This document shows positions 13,145 to 24,869 of a stretch of DNA of 64,000 nt, piece after piece. Numbering within the stretch: the stretch's first letter is position 1; each line of letters starts with the position of its first letter. Below the pieces are notes generated by a model. It was not told the origin of the DNA, did no database searches, and was given only the letters and a program-made list of their open reading frames with translations. Source of the stretch: Lactarius indigo (lineage: Eukaryota; Basidiomycota; Agaricomycetes; Russulales; Russulaceae); assembly GCA_025766275.1 (NCBI GenBank), contig JAFKAC010000106.1, forward strand, positions 119,016 through 183,015. Direction: 5' to 3'. The position numbers were made by a program, and so were the translations under genes.

Positions 13145-15160
13145 CGCTTAAGGTGCATACGCTTGTGTGCTTTTTCAAAACCTTGAAATACACCGCATAC
13201 CGAGAATTCACTACTTTGATTTCCCACCTAGATCTGAAGTCGTCCTGTTTACCCGGGACAGCGAACTATCAAGGCGTTTGTGAGCGCACCGCCGAGCGAC
13301 CCAATTATCCGGCACTAGCTTCCAACTTAACATTGCGCGGGATGGACCACCCCCCTGGTCTAACTGCCGCTGGTACGTTGCGGGGTTTCCCATCGTCCTC
13401 ACCCCTGAAACCCGGAGCAGCGCCGCCTGGCAGGGTGGGAAGATGGGATGGGTGCGCAACCGCTCGCACCGTAATTAATCCTCCCCGGCTCCGACCAAGC
13501 CTGGAAGAGGGCGTGGTGTCGCGCCCGACGTCCGCCACCAGGTCGATGGAGCACGGTACCGTCTCGCTACTGTATAACCATATAAGATGCAGAATGGAAG
13601 AATCGATTTCTCCATACGGTATGGTTTTACGCCACACTCGACTCGGGATTCTCCTTGGGGATTGCCAATGCGATTTGAAATTCGCAGCTAGGTTACTTCA
13701 AGAAGTGATGACTTCCCCGTCGTAGCCTCTCGGGTCTGGCTTACTTTTTTTCATGGCTATACTATATGGAGGCAACTTCTTCGCCACACAAGAGTTGTCA
13801 AATATTATATTTTGTATTTCACTTATGTTATTTTGCATTGATCATTTCTTATCATATCATCTCAAGGACCAACAGCTGTAGGCAGATGAACGTGGGCTCC
13901 GCCTAGTGAAGTGATGCCATGAATCAAGCTAGTCAAGGCGCAAAACGCAAAGACGCCGAGTGTTGAGATAAGGCCCTGTATGGTTCCGGCAATTATTTTT
14001 TTGTCCATTTGCGCCGAATAACCTACGCTCCTGCAAGCTGGGAAGACTGTCGGCGTCTTATGTAGCGCGGGATACGAGTCCGACAAAGGCAGTCGAAACA
14101 CCTCATATTATATCTGTCGCGCCCATCTGGTGGTATCACCTGAATTCGCCGCCACCTCGTTTTTTTGTTTGTTCGCAAGATAGTTTTGATGATCGCAGTA
14201 AACCTTATACGGGCCCATCTTTGGAGGTGGGTGATTCAATGCCGCTTGCATCATCATTCCTACTGCTTCTTTGTCTGAACGCAGATGCAGCATAACGATC
14301 GACCTCGCCGGACGAACCTAAACTAAAAAAAAAGGGTCAACCAAATGACCAAATGGCCAAGTTGCTTCTTTTCTTGTCCGTGACGTGGCGGAAGTCATGT
14401 ACTGCAATAATTATGCGTGGGCTCCATTCCCTACAGGCACCCCTCCGCGCGAAGAGGAAGCACAGGACGCGGACGCAAATTCGAAGTGTCAAACTCTTAA
14501 GGGGAGCTCCTGATCGTGACAGACCGCCGCGATTGAAGAAGTGACGGCAGAGGTAGACAGCCGGTTCCCGGGCGATGTGTGCCATAGACGGGCCATGACG
14601 ACGGATTGCTCCATGACTCCAACAGGGCGCAGAGCAGCCCGTCCTACAACTCCCACGAGACGTAAAGGCGGATCCACTTTCCGCTTCTGCGAACACCCTT
14701 TTCGGGGGCAACGCCACGCCAACAAACACTTTTGTGTGAAGGTGGCACGAAGCCGCCATTTCCGGGGCCAACATACCCCCATCAACGGAGCTCCGAAAGG
14801 AGTCATGAGTCGACGCGGCTCTCCATAACGAGGGTGGTTCATGTAGCCACATCCAACCGGTTGGGGCGGAACAACTCCGGGGCCTTGTGACGGGCATACC
14901 GTGCAATGATGGAAAGTAAGGGCCCAATGCCACGCAAATGGTGAGATACCGAACGAGGAGGTTCCCGAGGCGCAAGGTGATGACCAGAGAACGGGCAAGC
15001 GGGAGTCACGGGTGGCAAAGCAACTCTAAGTTCGTATTATGCATATGGAAAGAGAAAGCTGGGGTGCAAGTAGGATGTGAAATAAGAAGGGTCGACGTCA
15101 ACATGGCACAAAAGAAATAATGATAATAAAATAAATAAAAAAACGATACGAGAGCATAAT
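13145..15160. other. Gene-poor stretch containing repeat copy B
   Basis: No supportable gene. It holds repeat copy B. A GC-rich interval (about 14340-15000) has long open frames on both strands, but none has recognisable features. The right end is the 3' flank of the GTR1-like gene. Confidence 0.45.
13873..14270. repeat. Diverged repeat pair, copy B
   Basis: Partner of the copy at 11745-12130, in the same orientation. The minus strand reads MDKKIIAGTIQGLISTLGVF and on to AFCALTSLIHGI, a hydrophobic helix, and upstream PPPKMGPYKVYCDHQNYL, so this copy retains more coding character than copy A. Confidence 0.6.
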
Positions 15161-16318
15161 CTATGCGAGCACCGAATCACTCTGCAGTTCCTCGAATTTC
15201 GGCCGCGCAAGTCGGATGTTAATCTTCAGCGCTGCGGTCTCTGCGATTCTCTGCAGTCAGCGCGACGAAAACATCGAATGCGCAAGATGCATGCCATACC
15301 GATTGTGGGATCATGTACGATAAGCAGCACGTACGTGTTCTTCGTCATCCCGTCGAGCACCGCCGTGAACTCAGGGAGCTCCATCTCGAGCGCATGGAAC
15401 TCCTCACGCATGCGCGTGCACGAATGTTTGAGTGCCTTGATAAGCTCGCTCGTGCGCTCGTAGCGCGCCGCGCTGAGGTCGAAGCCGTCGGGGCCATCGG
15501 GGGGGGATGACGTGGCGATGACGAGGAACGTCGTGCGCTCGAACAAGATCGCCTCAGTCGCGCTGCATGCGCGGGCGAACGTCGTCAGATGTTTCGAGAG
15601 CACCGCGGCATTCGGTATGATCGTGTGTACGATATGCGACCACGCCTTTTCGCTTCATCAGCCCCCCGCAGTCCTGAGATAACAAAGAAAGATAGAAAGA
15701 AAGGGCACCTTGTACAGCGTCTCGTCGTATATGCTCGTGCCGAACACCGTAGCGGCGACGGACCCGCTCTCCGCCTGCAGCTCGCGCGTGCGGCGCTCGA
15801 GCACTGCGGTCTTGTCCCCGACGACGAGGTCCATCTTGTGCACGAGGAGGAAGACCGCGGCGTCGGGGGAGTACTTCTGCAGCGCGTCGAGACAGTCGCG
15901 GTAGTACTCCGCGTCCTTGGCCGCATCCCGCGCGCCGACTTCGAAGACGTAGATGAGCACCCACACGTGCTGGAAGATGGTGGAGCGCTGCGTGGAGAGG
16001 TACGAGTCCATGAACGAGTCCTGCCCGCCGCAGTCCCACAGGTTGAGGATGAGGTCGCCGAGGAAGCGCACGTGGTTTTGCTCGACGTCGATGGTCGCGC
16101 CGAGGCGCGAGGTGAGCGACGCGGGGTTGTTTGAGCTACGCTATCCGCCTCAATAGAGTGGCTCTGCACCGAGCGTCCAGGGTAGCAGACGCACAAGATA
16201 AGGGAGCGCATGGACGTTTTCCCGCTCCCCGATGCACCCATGAGAAGAACCTAGCGTATAGAATCAGAGAGGCAGTTCAGTGAACAATGAGGAGAACGAC
16301 ACGCACCTTTTTCTTCAT
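15161..16318 (-). CDS. GTR1: Rag-family GTPase Gtr1/RagA
   Basis: Small GTPase that with Gtr2/RagC activates TORC1 at the vacuole in response to amino acids. Five exons (16318-16307, 16250-16195, 16135-15709, 15645-15300, 15240-15161) join to 306 aa, matching the family length of about 310. Start is MKKK-VLLMGASGSGKTSMRS, giving the P-loop GxxxxGKT/S. Switch II reads LNLWDCGGQDSFMDSYLS, the G4 motif is HKMD, and QRSTIFQHVWVLIYVFEV is typical of Rag proteins. The C-terminal roadblock-like dimerisation region follows (WSHIVHTIIPNAAVL and so on). The last exon needs the acceptor at 15241-15242 rather than the CAG slightly upstream, because only it continues the family frame (ETAALKINIRLARPKFEEL). 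Confidence 0.94.
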
Positions 16319-17077
16319 TCTTGACAAAGGGATCGGGTTCGTTGCAAGTTGGCGTAGCAGCGGACGTTGTTGCGCTCTTTCCGGCCCGGGCATCTTTTTT
16401 TCGCATGAGCGTTTCCCTTGGGGCATGTCTTGAACCCCACTCGTGGTCTCACCTTCTAATTATTCTAAAGCCCCCTAGTCCTTTTCAGTGGTCACACAGG
16501 CTCGAGGCAGTTCGCTCTGTGATCAAGAACTCGAAGACGGGGTCTTACATCTAGGCCATTGACCCTGCAGAGGAAGACGCAATCATTATTCTGGAATCTG
16601 GAATACACCATTACTCGGGGGTATAACGCCTCGTCTGGACCTATCGGGAGAGTGTAGCTCTACTCGTACGCTGCAGACAACCCCAAAATCCTCGCGATGT
16701 CTAGAAGTTGAAGGAACACCCTGGGGTTTCGGCGGGCCGACCCTCTTTCCGGTCTATCTGTACTGAGGCTAAAAACATCATGTCTATTACGTCCGTCATG
16801 CCGATACCTCTCTTGGCCTTATGTGCACAAATACAACCCGCTTCTTCTGACCTACCTCCGATCTCCCTGGGGCTCGCGGCTATAATCGACTCGTTTCCTA
16901 ATCAACTTGAATTCCAAGTTTCTCGCATTTTCCAGTTCGTCGGTCATGCTCAAAGTCTTGATCTAGACTAGTTTACGCTAGCAGAAGACCCCTTCGGCAT
17001 CGAACTAGGTCGCGGCATACTATGTCGTCCAAGTTGATTTCGTCTTACGATCTTAGACCAGGGAATATGTCGGAAAA
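16319..17077. other. Intergenic between GTR1-like and TFIIB genes
   Basis: Nothing recognisable as coding. Both neighbours are on the minus strand, so this holds the GTR1-like promoter and the TFIIB 3' flank. Confidence 0.5.
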
Positions 17078-18186
17078 TTACGCAGGTGGGCTTAGGCCCT
17101 CGACCAGTTTCCGCTTTGTCAAGCGGTCCGTGTTCATCTTGCCCTCTGCTACCCACTCTTTCTTGACCAGCTTTTGGTGATTTGTGCAATACAGACGGTG
17201 CACGATCTTGATCGTCCCTTCATACACGCCAGCCACCATGCTGATATCCTTTATAGTCTTAGACACACCAAGCAATAGACACGCAAAATATATCGTGGCG
17301 CTTGCGATCGATACGGGGTTGCGTCCGTCCGCGATGCCGTGCTCTCGCACAGCGACGATGATGTCCTTACATATCGCCTGCACGTGTGGGGGCAAATCGA
17401 GGTGGTTGCAGTACCGCACCATGAGGTCCTCTGGCTCTGCGACGCCCGAGCGCGCTGCGCTCGACCTGGGAGTGAGATTGAACGCCCGCTCGAGGGCCTT
17501 ATAGCACCGGCCGACGAGCTTCTTCGATACGTGGGTGAGGCTGCAGATCTCGCTGAAGGCGCGGGGTACGTGTGCCTGGCGGCATGCAACGAAGATGCAC
17601 GCTGCGATGACGGCGTCAAGCGGCTTCCTGCGGAGCAGCTTCTCCTCTTTTGCCCGCTTGTAGAGCTGCTTGGTAATGTCGCTGATTGTCTTTGGTAACG
17701 AAAATCGATCACACCAGCTTGAGATATCGCGGAAAGCGGAAAGGTTACGCTCGGGGCGCCAGCTCTGGGAGCACGTGCCCGCGGGCTTCAGTTCGCGGGC
17801 GACACCCGTGCGACCGTCCTTAAAACCGATGATGGTATCGAGTTGTTCCATCCCCTCCATAAGAGGGTCTGCGGCAGCGCCAGCACGAGAAGGGTCGTCG
17901 CCTTGGTCGTTTTCGAAAGTCTGAAAAACACGAGAACATGGTTATAGCAAGACGAAACAGTCAAGAATAAATGTGAAGTGCGTACTCGCCACTCGCTTCG
18001 GGTATCGACGACGCGGTCGCCAAGGACCAGTTCACAATCTCCACACTCGAGGTCTCCCGCGCCAAACTCCTCCTTGACGGTTGCACCGGGATCTCCGCAG
18101 TCCGGGTAGACAAGACAGAGTGAGAGGTCGTCTTCAAAGGAAGCCTGTTGGGAATGAGGAAGTGGTGCAAGGGGGTAAGCCGCCAT
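17078..18186 (-). CDS. SUA7: Transcription initiation factor IIB (TFIIB/Sua7)
   Basis: Bridges TBP at the promoter to RNA polymerase II. Two exons, 18186-17986 and 17920-17078, give 347 aa, close to yeast Sua7. N-terminal zinc ribbon (about residues 22-60): LCLVYPDCGD, then DLECGDCELVLGDRVVDTRS. The B-reader begins SEWRTFENDQGDDPSR. Two cyclin folds follow (DISSWCDRFSLPKTISDITK to ALERAF; LMVRYCNHLDLPPHVQAICK to LYCTNHQKLVKKEW), then a basic tail of about 20 residues. Oddity: the residue aligned with the first zinc cysteine (usually CPxC) is Tyr27 (YPDC, codon TAC at 18108-18106); a Cys lies three residues earlier. The second CxxC pair is intact. It may be a diverged paralogue rather than the only TFIIB. 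Confidence 0.9.
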
Positions 18187-19819
18187 TATGAAAGCGGATC
18201 TTCTAGAGCAGGTGGGTCGAGAGTTCAGACAATGCAAAGGAGACTTCCGGGCTAGATGGGATCCCAATCTCATGGTTCCAGATGGTATGGTTTGAAAGTG
18301 GCTTACCGACGGTGTGCCTTGAGACTAAGGGAACCCTTCCTTAATACGATCGAAAATAAACTGAGGGGGTAGTTCTACGAGTGTCTAGCCGCTTAATATA
18401 CTACTTTACTTTATGAATATCAAGGTCCAAACACAATGCGTCATGGAATGCGTCATATTCGATAGTCCGCTACCGTATCACCTGGCAGTTCTTTCTGACT
18501 TGAAGGGAAAGCAAGCAGTGAATCAACTCTAACAACGTGTGCGACAATGGCAGTAGGACAAGAGCTCAAAGAAACTTGAGATCCCACTCCCAAGTCACGT
18601 GGGGTGGGTTATGCCCATCGTTGCACGCGTGAGACTCGAGGCCAACGCTTACAACCTGTGCGACAGTACAATCAGGACCGCCTTTGTCAGTCTAGTCTCA
18701 CAAGGGCGAATAGGGGATCCAACCTCCGCAACGGCCACCTTCTCCAATTCCACACCCAACATTTTCCGTCAGAGGCACCAACTTTCGCCATAGGGCTACT
18801 GACTATGACGGGGCTATCTCGTCGACATGTAGGCTACCTTCTTCACCTTCCAACCACGCAGCGTTCATATCACATATGTTGTCACGCATGTCGCGTGATT
18901 ATCCTATTTTGTGCACAATTTACCGCTGTGGGTTTTCCTGATGTGCATGAGAGAAAGTCGTGGAAGAGAACTGATCTCCCAGGGCGATTATTACTGGAGA
19001 TGGTAAGGCTGGCCCAGGCAGCATGTATGTTGCGCTGCTTCATGCAGGGCCCCATATGTACTATCCATTAGGTGTCTAAGTGTCTTCGCCTTTGTAGCAT
19101 ACCGCGCCACAGTGCGTGATACACGCGCCCGATCACACACGAGTTGACCTCTCAAACCAATCGCAGCCATTCGCTTCTTCACCTCGCAGCTCCTCCAGTA
19201 GAGCTTGCGTAAAATACTGACTATTCGATAGGTTCGGGATCATTCAACTACAGTGAAACTCGCTGAAATGTCGCTCCCACTCTCATGCGCTCCTCAAAGC
19301 TTCAGCTCGAAGCTCTTCACTTGGATACGTCGTGCCGCCAACAACGGCAGATGCGGAAGTACATACGTTCGATATTCTTGAGTGCAGCATGCGACTGCTC
19401 AAATATTCATTGTGAGGAATAAAGGAAGCACGGAGAAAGAAAGGGCCCTTGTATTTTCGTTCTTTTTTGTACCTGAGCATTATTGTATGTGATGCCATTC
19501 TCAAAGCCATTCTCATTGAGGATTAGATGTCAGCGTTATTAGGCAGTGGTATGAACTGTGCATTCGGGCCGCCGTAGACGTTATCGGGTGCGAGTACCGA
19601 ATCCCGTTGAATGTTGGGCCATTGGCACCCTGTTCATAGCCGCCATGTTATTCACCCATACACACACTTGATCTCATGGGTTTTCAGGAATTGAACTCGC
19701 CTTCGGTCAAATTGACTTGTTGCCGATGTGGCCGAGGATGTGGCGGTCAAGAGTGCGCATTTACTCTCCGCAACTTTGTCTAGATTCTTCTGGCCCCGCA
19801 CCGTTGCCCCTACAGTAAG
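18187..19819. other. Intergenic between TFIIB and F-box copy 1
   Basis: Divergent intergenic region of 1.6 kb between the TFIIB start and the F-box start. I see no coding features or RNA genes. Confidence 0.5.
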
Positions 19820-21375
19820 ATGCCTGATCAACATCAACAGCCACACACTCTGCTCGATAACATTGCTCCTCCTGATTCGCCACCTGCCACTGGGACCTCT
19901 TCAACAATGACACTTGGCCCTTGCAAAAGCGTGAAGACTCGTACTCATGGTACGTGTCTAAACTCCGGTTGGAACTCGCATTGTGTACTGAGTGACATGG
20001 CGCAGAAGAGAGTACCAGACATGTGGCGACAATCAACATCCTCCCAGATGATATTTTTCTAGAAATATTTGCCGTCTGCCTACTCGACCCTCTTAGCATT
20101 CGACATATGATGGTATGGCAAAGACTTGTGCATGTCTGCCAAAAATGGCGACGAATCATATATGCGTCACCACGCTATCTCGATCTACACCTTCACTGTT
20201 CAAGTAGAACGCCCTTCAGGAAGGATCTCGATCTCTGGCCAGACTTTCCTCTCACCGTTGAATATCACTATATGGAGGATGAAGATAACCTCATTGCTGC
20301 ACTCGAGCACCCTGATCGTGTACGCCGTATTGATCTTTCCATAGCCAGCTCGGAAGTGTCGGAGGCGATCGCGGCGATGGAGGTGCCATTTCCGGTGCTG
20401 ACACATCTAGAGCTTACGGGAACCGAGGAGAGCAGGCTCAAGGACATGCTTTGTCTTTCTGATAACTTTCTGGGCGGATCTGCCCCATGCCTACAACATC
20501 TCTTCTTGGAAGCCGTTATCCTTGGCGACTTACCAAAGCTTCTTTTGTCGACACGTGACCTCGTTTCTCTCCAACTCGAGAATATTCTTCCGAGCTTTAA
20601 CATTTCACCAGAAGAGATGGTTGGAGGACTGTTCGGGTTGACCAGACTCAGAACCCTTCGCATTAGATTCGCGATTCCCTATGAACGAATGAACAGACCT
20701 ACGCACCCCCAATTGTGTGCTGTCCTTCCCGTTCTCACCGAATTTGCATTCAGAGGTGGAAACAAGTACTTGGATGAACTCATGGCCCAAATTGACATGC
20801 CTCGAATCGAAGATGTCAAAATTGAATGCTCCAAACTGGATGATCAAGCTCCCCAGTTTTCCGGGTTCATCAAACGTTCCCAGTTTAAGCATGCGCGGAT
20901 AAATTTTCACTATCTCGACATCGAACTTGATCGCCCACAGGGTGAATGCCATCAAGCCCATTATTCCTTGACAATCTGGGACCCGGAGTTACAAGAATTC
21001 ACAGTCCCGGACATGGCTCGTGTAATCGGTCAACTCGTCCCAATGGCCTCCAATGTGGCTCATCTCTCCATCCTTGGAGCATTTAGTCAGGGAAATGATA
21101 TACTTCCACTCCTCCGCCTATTCCCCGCTGTGGAGGCGATGGACGTATCTAGGGAGACGGCAGGCTACGTTACTTCTGTGCTCGAAGACATCGCCAACTC
21201 GGAGGATATGGTCACCGAAGTGTTGCCGGAGCTCCAATTGCTATCGTTAGACGGTGACGACAACAAGCTAGAGGAGTTCCTCTCCTTGCGCCGGCTTTCC
21301 GGTCGCCCTGTAACCGTCGTCAACACGCAAGACGAGTTCGTTGAAAGGCTGAATGCCCGTTGGGAGAATGTTTAG
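19820..21375 (+). CDS. F-box protein, family copy 1 (intact)
   Basis: Putative substrate-recognition subunit of an SCF ubiquitin ligase. Exon 1 19820-19949 and exon 2 20006-21375 (56-bp intron) join to 499 aa. Exon 1 encodes a family-specific leader (MPDQHQQPHTLLDN to GPCKSVKTRT); the junction is supported because copy 2 has the same two-exon design. The F-box begins TINILPDDIFLEIF and continues RLVHVCQKWRRIIYASPRYL. The rest has irregular leucine-rich segments (LTHLELTG, PCLQHLFLE, LVSLQLEN, RLRTLRIRF, VLTEFAF, VAHLSILG) and ends in the conserved family tail LRRLSGRPVTVVNTQDEFVE. Substrates are unknown. It lies about 10 kb from, and on the opposite strand to, the other copies, and shares a short 3' flank with copies 2 and 3 (tattcgtaccaattcaagt around 21505). 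Confidence 0.9.
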
Positions 21376-22911
21376 CGGTTACCTCTTTGTTCTGCTGTTA
21401 TTTGATCGAAAGGTGTTGGCCACTGCGTACAAGTTATTTAGGAGGCTGTTAGAGGACGTAGAAAATGACGGCATGCGAATCGATTTTGTATGCGCTGCGT
21501 GTATATTCGTACCAATTCAAGTACAGTGGACTCAGGGTGGCTGCCAAGTGGTCGTAGGCTCTTGATAGATCGGCATTTCGATTGTGCCTCCAAGCCCAGT
21601 CGTGAAGAGGGAGCTTCGACGCGCAAGACTGACACAGCCGCGAACACGGGTTCTCTCCTAAATCGTGGGCAATCACACGCACTCGATATCACACATACTA
21701 CGCAAATCATCTTATGACGATTCGGGGCGATGAAAAACAGACCAGTATGGGTTTAGATCCGCCTGTTGATTGCCTGAGCGACGTTTCTTGACATAGACGC
21801 GTATTTAGCAGTCACTAGACACCAGACGCATTACAGGCGTGTTTCGGCTATAGTGAGAAAACTCGATGAGGAGGTCACACGTGCAAAGATTATCCGTTGA
21901 GCGCCGAACTGCCACGACCGACCGGGTGAGGCCGCTCGCCCAGACGCACCGCAATTCTTCGGACTTACTGTAGACGCCTTTGTAAACATTCCCAGCACAG
22001 GGGACCGGCGCAGAGGGGGATTATCGATCTGATATCAGAGATTGAAGAGTAAACCGCCCCCTAAAAAAAACTGGATCTGATATCCAGAAGTAGCAGAAGA
22101 GAAAATTCTGGAGCCATTGGAAAATCGGTATCAGGTGGTGTTGTGTTGTGGAAATATACCATGGAGGCTGCCGCGTGGGGGGGACAGGATAAGCGCCGTT
22201 TGCGGTGCGCCTCGAAAGTTTTTACACGCCTGTTGTAATCGATCGCGTAAACGCGCGTTCAGCTGATACAGTCCATTCACTACCGTGACCGTACTAGCAA
22301 CCCGAGTCGACGACCGAACCCGCGTAGCGACGACGGATTCTTCTGTGTCTGTGCGTATCCCCTCCAGCTGATCCAGACTCCTGCCCCGACTGGCCTGCTG
22401 ACGGATGGAACGTTTTTCTTTCTTTCTTTCTTTTTTTCGCTTATACTTTTTTTTCTCTCTCTGTGTGGATGATTTTCGGTGTTCCGGTGTGGGCTGTGGG
22501 TACATATAGCAAAACACGACGTGGCAGGGGCTCGACTGGCTACAGTCGATGCCTGTATCTGACCATGTTGCACGCTTACCCAGACATCCCGCGTTCATGG
22601 GCAAAGTGGCCATTGCCAGGTATTTGGGGCTTTCCGGGCATACAAGTCCACGTTGTCATCTATTCACTCTTTTCACATCTACTACAGCCAGTCACGAAGG
22701 CCAAAACGCGGTACGTAATCAACAGACTTGTCCAACGCCGATCGGAGACCATCGATTCTACAGAATATATACAATATGACACCGAGAAGAAAAAAATAAA
22801 AGGCACACAAAGAAGCGATGAAACAACACTATCGTCCATGGTGCTATACCGCAAGCGTACGCGGTAGGATTAGCGAAAGGAAGAAAGAAAAAAAAGGATA
22901 CATAAGGCGTT
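21376..22911. other. Intergenic with pyrimidine tract
   Basis: Convergent intergenic region between F-box copy 1 and the C2H2 gene. The only notable feature is a (TTTC)n-type tract; no gene is supportable. Confidence 0.5.
22413..22438. repeat. (TTTC)n microsatellite-like tract
   Basis: Pyrimidine run of tttctttctttc units, followed within 30 bp by a second T-rich and CT-rich run. Confidence 0.8.
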
Positions 22912-24869
22912 CTAACACAGTCCGGTGGCCCATGACTCGCCCTCCGACCAGGTCTCCGCTTTGGATACCTTTTTCGAGGTATTCGTGAGCTTTCTAGACA
23001 TCACGTCGGAGAAACGGGGTCCGGGATCCTCTCCGCTCCTCAGACATTGCTGCAGCCTCGCTTCGAAAGCGTTGAGGATCCGTTTAACTTTCTGTTCTTT
23101 CTCTCTGGCCTCATCTCGCGACGTGCTGAGACATGCCTCTTGATGCTTTTTGTCCTTGTGACGAACTTCCGAGTCTTGACGTCCGAAATAGTCGCCGCAC
23201 TTGGGGCAGAACCTGACTTCGGAAGGACTCGGATGCTTCTCGCACGACTTGCAGTGGCGCTGAAAGGTTACCCATTTGCTGAATGGCTTGCCAGAGCAGA
23301 CTCTGCACATGATGACCCTAACCGCTCCGCGCTCCTCGTCGGCCTGGGTCGTCTGGAGCATCAATCGTTCCCTCTCCGTCAAGTTCGTCGGGATTTTGTG
23401 GAGACCCTCTCCGTCTTCGGCAATCTCCGCACCTTGAAGCGGCATCGAGCTTCCACTGTCGTGCCACATTTCTACCTGCTCTCTCTCCTCGATCCAAGAC
23501 GGCTGTTCTTGCAACAGGACTCCCATCGACCCCTGCGGGACACTAAGTCCCGGCAAAGATCGATGGTAAACTCCCTGCGCTGTCGTGGATGCGAGCCTCT
23601 CCGCTCCGCATCCCGCCGCCTTGGATTTACTGTTGAAATTTGTTCGGGTCCTCGTGGCAGGGGACCGGCGAGTCCTTTTCGTGGACTGTGCTCCCCCCGG
23701 GACCCTCGTCGCACCCGGCTTGCCCCTCTTCTTCGGGCCGCCTGGTTCGCGTTCGTCACTGTTTTTACCATCAGCTGGCAAGACAAGCATAGCTGTAGGC
23801 TTCGTACCTTTGACGACCCCGCTTCCCGAGGGAAGACGATGGGGCCGCCTCGCGCGTGATCGCCGTTGTCGATCCTTCGGCGGGCATTCCAAAATGGTCG
23901 AGGGCTCGCGCGTAATCCCACCCCGCCGAAGATCTGGGGAAATCGTATCAGAAGGACGACCGCATATCGGGGAGAGTCAATGGTACGCACGTCGGGTTCG
24001 TATACGTGCCAGTGTTCGCGGGATCGAAAAATCCTGCTTGTCCAACAAAGTTATTGTTCCCCATAAAGAAAATAGGCGGTGCGCCAGTGATTTGGTTAGG
24101 ATCCCAAACCCCAGCGGTGTCTAGCTGTGGAAATGGGGACCCTGCCAACGATGGTTGGCGCTATCATAGACCACGGTCACCAGAGTCCACCTATTTATGT
24201 TACTCGCACTCACGAAGTATGACGACATAGCGTCAAAGGTGGGGAATGGAGGAAAGCCATTCCCAGTACCATCGCCCTGAGGCGATGGAAGCGAGCAGTC
24301 CGTGAGAGCTTTGGAACAGGTGGGTACGAACGAATAGCAGGCTGCATATGGTGACTTACGCGGGGTTCCAGAGAAGGACGTGGAAAAATCCTGCGACGTA
24401 ACAAGATAAGCAATAGGATAAATCGAAAACTAGACGTTTGCTTACGGGTTGTGCGAAGAAGAATCCTTGCGCGTATGCATCCGTATTGTCGGCGAGGGGA
24501 GCGGTAGTTGGTGCGAAGGTCGTTGTAGTGTTCACTGCGGTGGCACTTGGGAGGGGGACGGGTATTTCCGCGGCTATCACTCCTCCGGTCGTCCAGTCGA
24601 TATCCTATGATGAATGTAAGTTATATCCATGTCCCAAAGGTGAATATGCTCACGTATTGAACACCGAAGGTCTCAGCAGGGGTCGCGCCGTTTTGCCCCC
24701 AGACACGAGTTGTATCCAGGAGATCATCCAAGAAAATGGCCTCAACGGCGAGTCCTGGCTGGGCGCACCCAGCAGCCTGAGCCAACGTCGTCTCCTCACT
24801 ATCGGCCGAGGCGTCCGGCCAGACCGTGAAGGCGCAGGGATCAGAAGTGGTTGTTTGGGGATGACTCAT
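22912..24869 (-). CDS. Uncharacterised C2H2 zinc-finger protein, seven exons
   Basis: I do not recognise this family. Exons 24869-24654, 24604-24446, 24390-24360, 24308-24214, 24124-23991, 23933-23808 and 23758-22912 join into one frame of 535 aa; all introns are GT-AG, 49-89 bp. The N-terminal half is acidic and Ser/Thr/Pro-rich (MSHPQTTTSDPCAFTVWPDA, LDDLLDTTRVWGQNG, TAGVWDPNQITGAPPIFFMG). The middle is basic (GGPKKRGKPG, TKRTRRSP), compatible with nuclear targeting. Near residues 404-464 are a C-x2-C...H-x2-C-like finger (MCRVCSGKPFSKWVTFQRHC) and a C2H2 finger (FCPKCGDYFGRQDSEVRHKD, then KKH). A charged, helical stretch follows (EKEQKVKRILNAFEARLQQC). A transcription-factor role is inference. 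The N- and C-terminal halves could be separate genes, but the splice joins make one gene likelier. Confidence 0.7.

Noticed and set aside
14337..14998. Two overlapping minus-strand ORFs of 169-212 codons
   Set aside because: Composition (many W, C, R, H without pattern) and equal openness of the other strand suggest chance frames in GC-rich DNA; no motif found.
19676..19760. tRNA-like segment near ggaattgaactcgcc
   Set aside because: No five-base T-stem and no acceptor pairing could be made.
23472..23990. Minus-strand ORF of 172 codons starting near 23990
   Set aside because: It overlaps the C2H2 gene in another frame and reads through the intron at 23934-23990; composition is Arg-rich shadow.
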